Assembly (NCBI RefSeq): GCF_040253615.1
Contig: NZ_JBEJGY010000004.1
Location: forward strand, 4,898,001-4,962,000
Origin: Streptomyces sp. Edi4
GTDB taxonomy: Bacteria > Actinomycetota > Actinomycetes > Streptomycetales > Streptomycetaceae
Direction: 5' to 3'
Length of the DNA stretch: 64,000 nucleotides
This document shows, piece by piece, positions 53,081 through 64,000 of the stretch. A program made the translations under genes and the position numbers. The notes beneath the pieces were generated by a model, which saw only the letters and a program-made list of their open reading frames with translations, searched no databases and had not been told where the DNA came from. The first letter of the stretch is position 1. Each line of letters opens with the position of its first letter.

Positions 53081-56000
53081 TTGGCCGCCTCGCGCAACGC
53101 CTCGACCGCCAATACGAACAACGGCGCCAGCACCGCCCCGCTGCGCATCTCCTTTGCAAAGATCAAGGAACCCCTCGAGGTTCCGAACCTTCTTGCGCTG
53201 CAGACCGAGAGCTTTGACTGGCTGCTCGGCAATGCCGCTTGGAAGTCTCGCGTCGAGGCCGCTCTCGAGAGCGGGCAGGACGTCCCCACCAAGTCCGGTC
53301 TGGAGGAGATCTTCGAAGAGATCTCCCCGATCGAGGACTTCTCCGGGTCGATGTCCCTGACCTTCCGCGACCACCGCTTCGAGCCGCCGAAGAACTCGAT
53401 CGACGAGTGCAAGGAGCGCGACTTCACGTTCGCGGCCCCGCTCTTCGTCACCGCGGAGTTCACCAACAACGAGACCGGCGAGATCAAGTCCCAGACGGTC
53501 TTCATGGGCGACTTCCCGCTCATGACCAACAAGGGCACCTTCGTCATCAACGGCACCGAGCGTGTCGTCGTGTCGCAGCTGGTCCGCTCGCCGGGTGTCT
53601 ACTTCGACTCCAACATCGACAAGACGTCCGACAAGGACATCTTCACGGCCAAGATCATCCCGTCCCGGGGTGCCTGGCTCGAGATGGAGATCGACAAGCG
53701 CGACATGGTCGGTGTCCGCATCGACCGCAAGCGCAAGCAGTCCGTCACCGTCCTGCTCAAGGCTCTCGGTTGGACGACCGAGCAGATCCTCGAGGAGTTC
53801 GGCGAGTACGAGTCGATGCGCGCCACCCTGGAGAAGGACCACACCCAGGGCCAGGACGACGCGCTGCTCGACATCTACCGCAAGCTGCGCCCGGGCGAGC
53901 CGCCGACGCGCGAGGCCGCTCAGACGCTGCTCGAGAACCTCTACTTCAACCCCAAGCGCTACGACCTCGCCAAGGTCGGCCGCTACAAGGTGAACAAGAA
54001 GCTCGGCGCGGACGAGCCGCTGGACGCCGGCGTGCTCACCACCGACGACGTCATCGCGACCATCAAGTACCTGGTCAAGCTGCACGCCGGTGAGACCGAG
54101 ACGGTCGGCGAGTCGGGCCGGAACATCGTCGTCGAGACCGACGACATCGACCACTTCGGCAACCGTCGTCTGCGTAACGTCGGCGAGCTCATCCAGAACC
54201 AGGTCCGCACGGGTCTGGCTCGTATGGAGCGCGTCGTGCGCGAGCGCATGACGACCCAGGACGTCGAGGCGATCACGCCGCAGACCCTGATCAACATTCG
54301 CCCGGTCGTGGCGTCGATCAAGGAATTCTTCGGCACCTCGCAGCTTTCGCAGTTCATGGACCAGAACAACCCGCTGTCGGGTCTCACCCACAAGCGCCGC
54401 CTGTCGGCGCTCGGCCCGGGTGGTCTCTCCCGTGAGCGGGCCGGCTTCGAGGTCCGTGACGTGCACCCCTCGCACTACGGCCGCATGTGCCCGATCGAGA
54501 CCCCTGAAGGCCCGAACATCGGTCTGATCGGTTCGCTCGCCTCGTACGGCCGCGTCAACGCGTTCGGCTTCATCGAGACGCCGTACCGCAAGGTCGTCGA
54601 CGGCCAGGTCACCGACGAGGTCGACTACGTCACCGCCGACGAGGAGGACCGCTTCGTCATCGCGCAGGCCAACGCCGCGCTGAGCGACGACATGCGGTTC
54701 ACCGAGCCGCGCGTCCTGGTCCGCCGTCGTGGCGGCGAGGTCGACTACGTGCCGGGCACCGAGGTCGACTACATGGACGTCTCGCCGCGCCAGATGGTGT
54801 CGGTCGCGACGGCCATGATCCCCTTCCTCGAGCACGACGACGCCAACCGTGCCCTCATGGGCGCGAACATGATGCGTCAGGCCGTGCCGCTGATCACGTC
54901 CGAGGCGCCGCTCGTCGGCACCGGCATGGAGTACCGCTGCGCGGTCGACGCCGGTGACGTCATCAAGGCGGAGAAGGCGGGTGTCGTCCAGGAGGTCTCC
55001 GCGGACTACATCACCGTCGCCAACGACGACGGCACGTACACCACGTACCGGATCGCCAAGTTCGCCCGCTCCAACCAGGGCACCTCGGTCAACCAGAAGG
55101 TTGTCGTGGACGAGGGCGCCCGCGTGATCGAGGGCCAGGTCCTGGCCGACGGTCCCGCCACCCGCGAGGGTGAGATGGCGCTGGGCAAGAACCTGCTCGT
55201 GGCGTTCATGCCCTGGGAGGGTCACAACTACGAGGACGCGATCATCCTGTCGCAGCGCCTCGTGCAGGACGACGTCCTCTCCTCGATCCACATCGAGGAG
55301 CACGAGGTCGACGCCCGTGACACCAAGCTCGGCCCGGAGGAGATCACCCGGGACATCCCGAACGTCTCCGAGGAGGTCCTCGCCGACCTCGACGAGCGCG
55401 GCATCATCCGTATCGGTGCCGAGGTCGTCGCCGGCGACATCCTCGTCGGCAAGGTCACGCCCAAGGGTGAGACCGAGCTGACGCCGGAGGAGCGCCTGCT
55501 GCGCGCGATCTTCGGTGAGAAGGCCCGTGAGGTGCGTGACACCTCGCTGAAGGTGCCGCACGGCGAGATCGGCAAGGTCATCGGCGTCCGCGTCTTCGAC
55601 CGTGAAGAGGGCGACGAGCTGCCGCCGGGTGTGAACCAGCTGGTTCGCGTCTACGTGGCGCAGAAGCGCAAGATCACGGACGGCGACAAGCTCGCCGGCC
55701 GTCACGGCAACAAGGGTGTCATCTCGAAGATCCTTCCGATCGAGGACATGCCGTTCCTCGAGGACGGCACTCCGGTCGACATCATCCTCAACCCGCTCGG
55801 CGTCCCGTCCCGAATGAACCCGGGACAGGTCCTGGAGATCCACCTCGGCTGGCTCGCCAGCCGTGGCTGGGACGTCTCCGGTCTCGCCGACGACTGGGCT
55901 CAGCGACTCCAGGCGATCGGCGCCGACCAGGTCGCCGCCGGCACCAACGTCGCCACCCCGGTCTTCGACGGCGCCCGCGAGGACGAGATCACCGGTCTTT

Positions 56001-56566
56001 TCGAGGCCACGATCCCCAACCGCGACGGCGACCGTCTGGTCCAGCCCTCGGGCAAGGCCAACCTGTTCGACGGCCGCTCCGGCGAGCCGTTCCCGGACCC
56101 GATCTCGGTCGGGTACATGTACATCCTGAAGCTGCACCACCTGGTCGACGACAAGCTGCACGCTCGCTCGACCGGTCCGTACTCGATGATCACCCAGCAG
56201 CCGCTGGGTGGTAAGGCCCAGTTCGGTGGCCAGCGCTTCGGTGAGATGGAGGTGTGGGCGCTGGAGGCATACGGCGCCGCGTACGCACTCCAGGAGCTGC
56301 TGACCATCAAGTCCGACGACGTGACCGGCCGTGTGAAGGTCTACGAGGCCATCGTCAAGGGCGAGAACATCCCTGAGCCCGGCATTCCCGAGTCCTTCAA
56401 GGTGCTCATCAAGGAAATGCAGTCGCTCTGCCTCAACGTGGAGGTGCTGTCCTCGGACGGCATGTCCATCGAGATGCGCGACACGGACGAGGACGTCTTC
56501 CGCGCTGCGGAGGAGCTCGGTATCGACCTGTCCCGGCGCGAGCCGAGCAGCGTCGAAGAGGTCTGA
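53081..56566 (+). CDS. rpoB: RNA polymerase beta subunit
   Basis: I place the start at the TTG that follows GGAAGGA (mature start LAASRNASTANTNN), giving 1161 residues, the usual Streptomyces length; an upstream GTG at 53051 would add ten residues without a better ribosome site. The rifampicin region (about residues 416-443, GTSQLSQFMDQNNPLSGLTH then KRRLSALGPGG) is the sensitive wild-type form. Other hallmarks are GRMCPIETPEGPNIGLI, AFMPWEGHNYEDAI and KLAGRHGNKGVISKI. C-terminal PLGGKAQFGGQRFGEMEVWALEAYGA contacts beta-prime. Confidence 0.97.
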   Translation: MAASRNASTANTNNGASTAPLRISFAKIKEPLEVPNLLALQTESFDWLLGNAAWKSRVEAALESGQDVPTKSGLEEIFEEISPIEDFSGSMSLTFRDHRFEPPKNSIDECKERDFTFAAPLFVTAEFTNNETGEIKSQTVFMGDFPLMTNKGTFVINGTERVVVSQLVRSPGVYFDSNIDKTSDKDIFTAKIIPSRGAWLEMEIDKRDMVGVRIDRKRKQSVTVLLKALGWTTEQILEEFGEYESMRATLEKDHTQGQDDALLDIYRKLRPGEPPTREAAQTLLENLYFNPKRYDLAKVGRYKVNKKLGADEPLDAGVLTTDDVIATIKYLVKLHAGETETVGESGRNIVVETDDIDHFGNRRLRNVGELIQNQVRTGLARMERVVRERMTTQDVEAITPQTLINIRPVVASIKEFFGTSQLSQFMDQNNPLSGLTHKRRLSALGPGGLSRERAGFEVRDVHPSHYGRMCPIETPEGPNIGLIGSLASYGRVNAFGFIETPYRKVVDGQVTDEVDYVTADEEDRFVIAQANAALSDDMRFTEPRVLVRRRGGEVDYVPGTEVDYMDVSPRQMVSVATAMIPFLEHDDANRALMGANMMRQAVPLITSEAPLVGTGMEYRCAVDAGDVIKAEKAGVVQEVSADYITVANDDGTYTTYRIAKFARSNQGTSVNQKVVVDEGARVIEGQVLADGPATREGEMALGKNLLVAFMPWEGHNYEDAIILSQRLVQDDVLSSIHIEEHEVDARDTKLGPEEITRDIPNVSEEVLADLDERGIIRIGAEVVAGDILVGKVTPKGETELTPEERLLRAIFGEKAREVRDTSLKVPHGEIGKVIGVRVFDREEGDELPPGVNQLVRVYVAQKRKITDGDKLAGRHGNKGVISKILPIEDMPFLEDGTPVDIILNPLGVPSRMNPGQVLEIHLGWLASRGWDVSGLADDWAQRLQAIGADQVAAGTNVATPVFDGAREDEITGLFEATIPNRDGDRLVQPSGKANLFDGRSGEPFPDPISVGYMYILKLHHLVDDKLHARSTGPYSMITQQPLGGKAQFGGQRFGEMEVWALEAYGAAYALQELLTIKSDDVTGRVKVYEAIVKGENIPEPGIPESFKVLIKEMQSLCLNVEVLSSDGMSIEMRDTDEDVFRAAEELGIDLSRREPSSVEEV

Positions 56567-56573
56567 CGGGTCT

Positions 56574-56600
56574 GACGGGGGCTCGCTAAGAGCCCCCGTC
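56574..56600 (+). terminator. Hairpin between rpoB and rpoC
   Basis: GACGGGGGCTC and GAGCCCCCGTC are perfect 11-bp arms around GCTAA, followed by TTCC. Probably a weak terminator or processing site since rpoC has no separate promoter that I can see. Confidence 0.7.
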
Positions 56601-56662
56601 TTCCCCGGGACCCCCCTCAGACCATCTTGAAGAATCGACCCCGAAAGAGGGATTGACGACAA

Positions 56663-60562
<3,900 letters not shown>

Positions 60563-60582
60563 GGCGTACGTCTGAGGTACTG

Positions 60583-60628
60583 AAGGGCGCCCATTCCGCT
60601 GTGTGCGGGGTGGGCGCCCTTCGGGGTT
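60583..60628 (+). terminator. Terminator after rpoC
   Basis: AAGGGCGCCCA and TGGGCGCCCTT are perfect 11-bp arms, followed by CGGGGTTTTC. It also lies at the 3' end of the oppositely oriented phage genes and may serve both strands. Confidence 0.85.
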
Positions 60629-60629
60629 T

Positions 60630-60893
60630 TCAGCGCGCGGCCAGCTGCCACAGGCCGAGCGCGGTGCCGGTGACGGCGGTCAGCGCGGCGATGCTCGCCA
60701 CCGGCCAGCGCCCGCGCTCCAGAGCGTCCAGCCGTGCCTCGTGGTCGGCGAGCTGGCGATCGGTCTGGTCACTGCGCTGGACGAGCAGGGCCAGCGCCCC
60801 GTCGGCCCGGGCGAACCCGGCCTCCAGAGTGCCGCGAAGACGCTCCAGCTCCAGCGCGACCGGCACCGGGTCGCTCCAGTCAGGCTCGGTCAT
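60630..60893 (-). CDS. Small phage-type membrane protein downstream of the holin
   Basis: The 87-residue protein has a hydrophilic, probably coiled-coil part (ELERLRGTLEAGFARADGALALLVQRSDQTDRQLADHEARLDAL) and one C-terminal membrane helix (ASIAALTAVTGTALGLWQLA). That layout is common for small proteins of actinophage lysis cassettes. Its start overlaps the end of the holin-like gene by 14 bases, so the two are coupled. Function is not established; a second holin or antiholin is possible. Confidence 0.7.
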   Translation of the reverse strand: MTEPDWSDPVPVALELERLRGTLEAGFARADGALALLVQRSDQTDRQLADHEARLDALERGRWPVASIAALTAVTGTALGLWQLAAR

Positions 60894-61122
60894 CGGCGGC
60901 ACCCACGGGCTGGGTCCCGGTGCGCAGCCAGCCGGGCAGCAGACCCTGGACGGCGGGCAGGGCCATGACACGGGCGAGCCCGCCGGCGACGGCCAGTGCC
61001 CCGGCGACCCAGGGGAGGGTGGCCGGGACGCCGCCGGCGTCCACGATGGCGGGCAGCGCGAGAGCGAGGCCCACGGCCGTCTGGAGAACGGTGCGCAGGG
61101 CGCTCTTGGCGGCTTCGGACAT
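60880..61122 (-). CDS. Holin-like phage lysis protein
   Basis: The 80-residue protein has two hydrophobic stretches (TVLQTAVGLALALPAIVDA and PWVAGALAVAGGLARVMALPAV) with a short turn between them and a charged tail, the layout of an actinophage holin. ATG after AAGGAAG. It follows the endolysin remnant on the same strand, as in phage lysis cassettes, and would let the endolysin reach the wall. With the endolysin broken it is probably a relic. Confidence 0.72.
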   Translation of the reverse strand: MSEAAKSALRTVLQTAVGLALALPAIVDAGGVPATLPWVAGALAVAGGLARVMALPAVQGLLPGWLRTGTQPVGAADDRA

Positions 61123-61198
61123 GAGGGGCTTCCTTCTTCGGTACGGGGAGCGGTCCCCGGGAGCGGCGTACCACTTTCGGGACCGCTCGGCGGGGAGG

Positions 61199-61965
61199 TC
61201 AGGCTGTGTACGGGACCTTCAGGGCGTCCCAGGAGGTACGGCCCGGCACGCCGTCGGCGTCCGCGCCCTGGAAGCCGAGCTTGCGCTGCCACCGGGCGTA
61301 GGAGTCGCGGTCGGCATTGGTCCAGCGGGGGCCGGGGCCCTCGGAGTACGCGGAGCAGCCCTCGGCGACGAGCCGCCGGCCCATCGCGGTGATCACCGCC
61401 GAGTCGGTGCCGTCGGCGAAGAAGGCGGCGCCGGGAAACGGCTGGTAGCCGCGTGAGCCCATCGCGTCGTGAATGACCGAGCCGTGGTAGCCGGTGGGGT
61501 TGGCGGCGAGCCGGGCGGCGATGCGCGAGCGCAGTGCCGCCATCGTGAAGCCGCGCGGGTCGTTCTTCCAGTCCGACCACTCCAGATGGCCGATCACGCT
61601 CTTCGCGGACCAGCCGTGGGCCCGGCACAGCGCCGCGGAGACCCGCTCGATCGCGTCGAGCTGGGCGGCGGGCCACGGGTCGGCGCCGTCACCGAGGTTG
61701 ACGCACTCGAAGCCGTAGAAGCGGGCGTTGCCGTCGACCGCGCCGGAGCTGCCCTCGTGCTGGTGGGTGGCCGGCGGGCGGTCGCCGTAGTTCTCGGCGA
61801 TCACGGCGTTCAGGACCGCCGGGTCGCCGCCGCCCGCGTGGTTGGCCCGGCCGTTGCCGACCAGGTGGACGGTGCCGTCCTTGGCGATGACGCCGTGGCA
61901 CAGCGGGCCGGGCAGCTCGTCGTAGCCGTCGCTGACGAGCCACAGGGCGACGGGCAGGATCGCGG
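61199..61965 (-). pseudogene. 5'-truncated phage endolysin (N-acetylmuramoyl-L-alanine amidase)
   Basis: The frame runs from about 61965 to a stop at 61199. It carries LPGPLCHGVIAKDGTVHLVG, GRANHAGGGDP, FYGFECVNLGDG and SVIGHLEWSDWKNDPRGF of the amidase_2 domain, then a peptidoglycan-binding-like C-terminal domain (NADRDSYARWQRKLGFQG). The family's N-terminal part with the first zinc histidine (HHT-type motif) is missing: upstream the sequence switches to the tape-measure gene in another frame. The internal GTG (61804) cannot restore the active site. A recent deletion is the best explanation because the remaining codons are undamaged. Confidence 0.82.
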
Positions 61966-62196
61966 CCCCTCCTTGCCGGCCTTCCCGACGGACTTCGCCG
62001 CCTGGTCGGCGGCGGTCTTCATCCCCTTGAGCTCCTTGGCGGACTGCTGAGCGGCCCCCTTGATCCGCCCGACGTTGGTGTTGGCCGTCCCGGCCTGCCT
62101 ACCGAGCGTGCCGGCGGAGCGGCCGGCGCCGTCGATTCCTGTTTTGAACCCTTTGAGCGAGCCGGAGGCTCTGGTGAGGGATTGAACTAGGGACAT
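61966..62196 (-). pseudogene. First ~76 codons of a phage tail tape-measure gene, cut by deletion
   Basis: It begins SLVQSLTRASGSLKGFKTGI and continues GRIKGAAQQSAKELKGMKTAADQAAKSVGKAGKEG, the helical, Ala/Lys-rich start typical of actinophage tape-measure proteins, which are normally many hundreds of residues long. It then runs out of frame into the endolysin sequence, giving a nonsense tail to about 61810. Several kilobases of tape-measure and minor-tail genes must have been lost at the junction near 61966. The remaining product cannot act as a tape measure. Confidence 0.78.
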
Positions 62197-62235
62197 GGTG
62201 TATCCATTTCGTAGCCCGCTGCTTCTTCGGTTCCG

Positions 62236-62881
62236 TCAGCCGAGTGCCCGCGCCAGGTGTGTGATGCGGTCCTCCAGGCGGCTTATCTGAGCGGCCGTCT
62301 CCGTGAAATCCCCTATTCCATTTACGCTGGACCGGCGAGGCGGCGGAGTTGCGTTGGCGCGATTCTGTACGTGATCGCGGCGGTTTTCCAGGGAGCGCAC
62401 CTTTGTTTTCAGTGACTGAATGTGTTGTTGATTCGGTCCGACCGGGCTGTCGGGTACTGCGAGCTGAACCGGATAACGCTGGTTCTCATCCCCTCGGCCT
62501 GGGCCAGACCATTTCCGAGGCTATTCAAGCGCACGTTCACGGCGACGAGGGGATCGTCCGGTTTCTTCCCGAAAAGCCATCCCCGCTTGTTCCGATTGAA
62601 CCGCTTTTCGATGAACGATTCGACCATTTTTGTGCCGTCGAATATGGCTGGCAAGCCGAACTTGATGAAGCTCGTTGCCTTGGCGATGGCTACGATCTCG
62701 ACAAAGGCGGTGAGGTTTTCTTTCCAGTCCTTGTCGCTCCACATAGCCCCAAAGGGAAGCTCTTTCTTCTCCTCCTTGTTGGCCTTCTTGGCGAGCGACT
62801 GTTAACGGCTCCCAACCGCTTGGTTAGAGCATCCTGCTCTCCTTGGAGTTGTTCCGTATCCGGCATCTGCTGGTCGCCCAT
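62236..62881 (-). pseudogene. Double-frameshifted gene for a coiled-coil protein of unknown function
   Basis: Three consecutive frames read as one protein if two -1 shifts are allowed: GDQQMPDTEQLQGEQDALTK; then SLAKKANKEEKEELPFGAMW, KENLTAFVEIVAIAKATSFI and FGKKPDDPLVAVNVRLNSLG; then QHIQSLKTKVRSLENRRDHV and QISRLEDRITHLARALG before the stop. The shifts fall near 62815 and 62485. The last part is heptad-like coiled coil. Total length plus two is divisible by three, consistent with this reading. Base composition is visibly lower in GC than the surroundings. I do not recognise a family. The middle frame alone (from ATG at 62744) could still make a 111-residue product. Confidence 0.55.
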
Positions 62882-62919
62882 TCATGTGATCGCCTGTACG
62901 CACCTGCTGGGTGACGGTC

Positions 62920-62948
62920 TTGACGTGAAGAGATCAAACACATATTGT
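62920..62948 (+). promoter_or_regulatory. Consensus vegetative promoter of the membrane-protein cargo gene
   Basis: -35 TTGACG, 17-base spacer, -10 TATTGT. It is the best sigma-70-like match noticed in the window and sits 43 bases before the GTG. Just downstream, GCAAAA-ATCCCC-TTTTTGC is an inverted repeat that could be an operator. Confidence 0.75.
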
Positions 62949-62991
62949 GATGGCAAAATCCCCTTTTTGCTCCCGATCTGGAGATTGCCAA

Positions 62992-63411
62992 GTGACAACC
63001 ATTGCCCTTTCCGGGGTTCTCTCGCTGGGTCGTTGGTGGATCTTTTTAGGGGGTATGGCTTGGGTGGCTTGCGCCGTGGGGCTTGCGGTGGCGGACGTCT
63101 TCTCCTACCGCCGAAGGGTCACAACGCCTGCCCGGTGCATCTACGTGGAGATGGAATCGAGCGGGATTGCCCTGCACACCCTTGAAAGGGTGCCCGTGGC
63201 CGATGAAAAGAAGCTCGTCGCCCTACGGACCAAAGGTGAGGTCGTCCGTCCGCAAGGGGTGCTGAAGATCTCGTACGACCCCAAGAATGCCCACGAGGTT
63301 TTCGTGGCGACTGCACATCCCCGAATATCGCGCCTACGCGGCGAAATGTTTATCGCAGCGATAGGTTTCGCTCAGATTTTCTATATCCTCATCCGGTGGG
63401 GCATCTCTTGA
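62992..63411 (+). CDS. Two-helix membrane protein (DUF3592-like), probable phage-borne cargo gene
   Basis: The 139-residue protein has an N-terminal hydrophobic segment (WWIFLGGMAWVACAVGLAVA), a central strand-rich domain of about 80 residues (GVLKISYDPKNAHEVFVATA resembles the DUF3592 pattern) and a C-terminal helix (MFIAAIGFAQIFYILIRWG). It lies opposite in direction to the tail genes, has its own strong promoter and lower GC, all features of a late-acquired cargo (moron) gene expressed from an integrated element. The GTG follows GGAG. Function unknown; an earlier ATG at 62947 overlaps the promoter. Confidence 0.7.
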   Translation: MTTIALSGVLSLGRWWIFLGGMAWVACAVGLAVADVFSYRRRVTTPARCIYVEMESSGIALHTLERVPVADEKKLVALRTKGEVVRPQGVLKISYDPKNAHEVFVATAHPRISRLRGEMFIAAIGFAQIFYILIRWGIS

Positions 63412-63453
63412 CGCTTCCATTCCGGCGACTGGACTTGTCTGCGGCCTGTCAGC

Positions 63454-63880
63454 TCAGCTGAAGAAGCGCGCGAGCTCCGCAGGCGTAGGCGTGTCCGTCC
63501 CGAGGTACGGCTCCTGGCCGGAGCGCGCGGATTGATCCAGATGTGTTTCCGCGGTGCCCGGCCGCGGCACCGCCTCCGGGTAGTCCAGGGGGTCCGCGTC
63601 CTCGCCTGAATTGATCGTCGCGGTCATCCAGTTCGCCACAGCCAGGTGGTCCACCGCGGCGGCGAGGAGGTGGGTGGTGGAGTCCCACTCCACCGCCTCG
63701 CCGTGCAGGTCGCGGTTGACCGCGCTGTCGCGCGGCAGGTGCTTGACCAGGACGGCGAGGCGGCGGGACGTCAGGGTGCCGCGATGCCAGTCGAGGAGGT
63801 CGACGGCGTAGTGGCGCAGCAGGTCGGCTTCCAGAGCCTCGGCGTGTTCTTCGACGAACGCGTCGAGGCTCAGTCTTCCC
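63454..63880 (-). CDS. Phage tail-assembly chaperone, downstream (T) frame read by -1 frameshift
   Basis: The open frame encodes LSLDAFVEEHAEALEADLLR, DLLDWHRGTLTSRRLAVLVK, then HLPRDSAVNRDLHGEAVEWD and a Pro/Thr-rich tail ending ELARFFS. No start codon with a ribosome site begins it: the first internal candidate is a GTG at 63693, in mid-domain. It is in the -1 frame relative to the preceding gene and overlaps its end. Such G/GT pairs precede the tape-measure gene in siphophages, which is the order found here. Confidence 0.7.
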
Positions 63881-64000
63881 CCAGGCCGAGCCCGGTCTCC
63901 TTGCCGTACGCCTCCAGGATCGCGGCGATGTCCTGCATCGTGATGTCGTGCTCCAGGAACTTCTTGAACTGCGCCTCGCCGAACAGCAGTCCGAGCAGCC
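63870..64000 (-). CDS. Phage tail-assembly chaperone, upstream (G) frame, 5' end outside window
   Basis: The visible C-terminal part reads LLGLLFGEAQFKKFLEHDIT and ends EAYGKETGLGLGED, matching the pattern (GLLFG..., AYGKE.G...GE) of actinophage tail-assembly chaperones. The last codons include GGGGGAAG, a slip-prone run, just before the stop, where the -1 frame of the next gene overlaps. It marks the tail-gene module as derived from a siphovirus. Confidence 0.75.
   Translation of the reverse strand, partial: LLGLLFGEAQFKKFLEHDITMQDIAAILEAYGKETGLGLGED

Noticed and set aside
54328..54411. Rifampicin-resistance substitution in rpoB
   Set aside because: The cluster I region reads as the sensitive form at the commonly mutated serine, aspartate, histidine and arginine positions.
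60630..64000. An intact contractile injection system or tailocin
   Set aside because: No sheath, baseplate or intact tape measure; the chaperone pair points to a long non-contractile tail and the module is deleted.

Overview
The window is a very GC-rich actinobacterial chromosome segment, almost certainly from Streptomyces. The codon use (G/C third positions, GTG and TTG starts), the short terminators, the GGGGCGCGGGGAACTGCGCG-type intergenic repeats and the gene order all point there. The order polyprenyl synthase, kor, two-component genes, second nuo cluster, htpX, yajQ, tRNAs, rpmG, maoC pair, murB, add, aspC, tRNA-Trp, secE, nusG, rplK, rplA, rplJ, rplL, rpoB, rpoC matches the core chromosome of Streptomyces as I remember it from S. 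coelicolor.

Region 1 (1-9.6 kb): the tail of an unidentified protein, a flavin monooxygenase-like protein, a CocE-type hydrolase without the usual serine nucleophile, a long-chain polyprenyl diphosphate synthase, an anchored LolA-like protein, a two-gene ABC exporter, a TetR regulator and a small flavin oxidoreductase behind a palindromic operator. Region 2 (9.8-15.2 kb): an ABC-F ATPase preceded by a leaderless 10-codon leader peptide, a block of Streptomyces intergenic repeats, a RarD transporter and an APC permease. Region 3 (15.2-32.5 kb): a 2-oxoacid:ferredoxin oxidoreductase (korAB), a NarL-type regulator, two paralogous sensor kinases and, divergently, a ten-gene complex I cluster (nuoA B C H I J K L M N) with no nuoD, E, F or G. 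This is the most interesting metabolic unit: a ferredoxin-producing enzyme sits beside a complex I that lacks its NADH-input module.

Region 4 (32.5-47 kb): MscL with a zinc-ribbon tail, HtpX, small membrane proteins, the DNA-alkylation repair pair alkB/ogt, YajQ, tRNA-Tyr, a lipoprotein, NAD(P)-binding proteins, a degenerate amidohydrolase, tRNA-Thr, tRNA-Met, rpmG, two HadA/HadB-like dehydratases, murB, a TetR regulator with a perfect double operator, adenosine deaminase, an aminotransferase and tRNA-Trp. Region 5 (47-60.6 kb): secE, nusG, rplK, rplA, a lipoprotein, rplJ, rplL, rpoB and rpoC, with clear terminators and promoters between sub-operons.

Region 6 (60.6-64 kb): immediately after the rpoC terminator, on the opposite strand, lies a decayed phage tail module. 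It holds a tail-assembly chaperone pair joined by a probable -1 frameshift, a visibly lower-GC insertion (a membrane-protein gene with its own consensus promoter and a double-frameshifted coiled-coil gene), the first about 76 codons of a tape-measure gene fused by deletion to the rear of an endolysin gene, a holin-like protein and a small membrane protein. No rRNA gene and no CRISPR array were seen.
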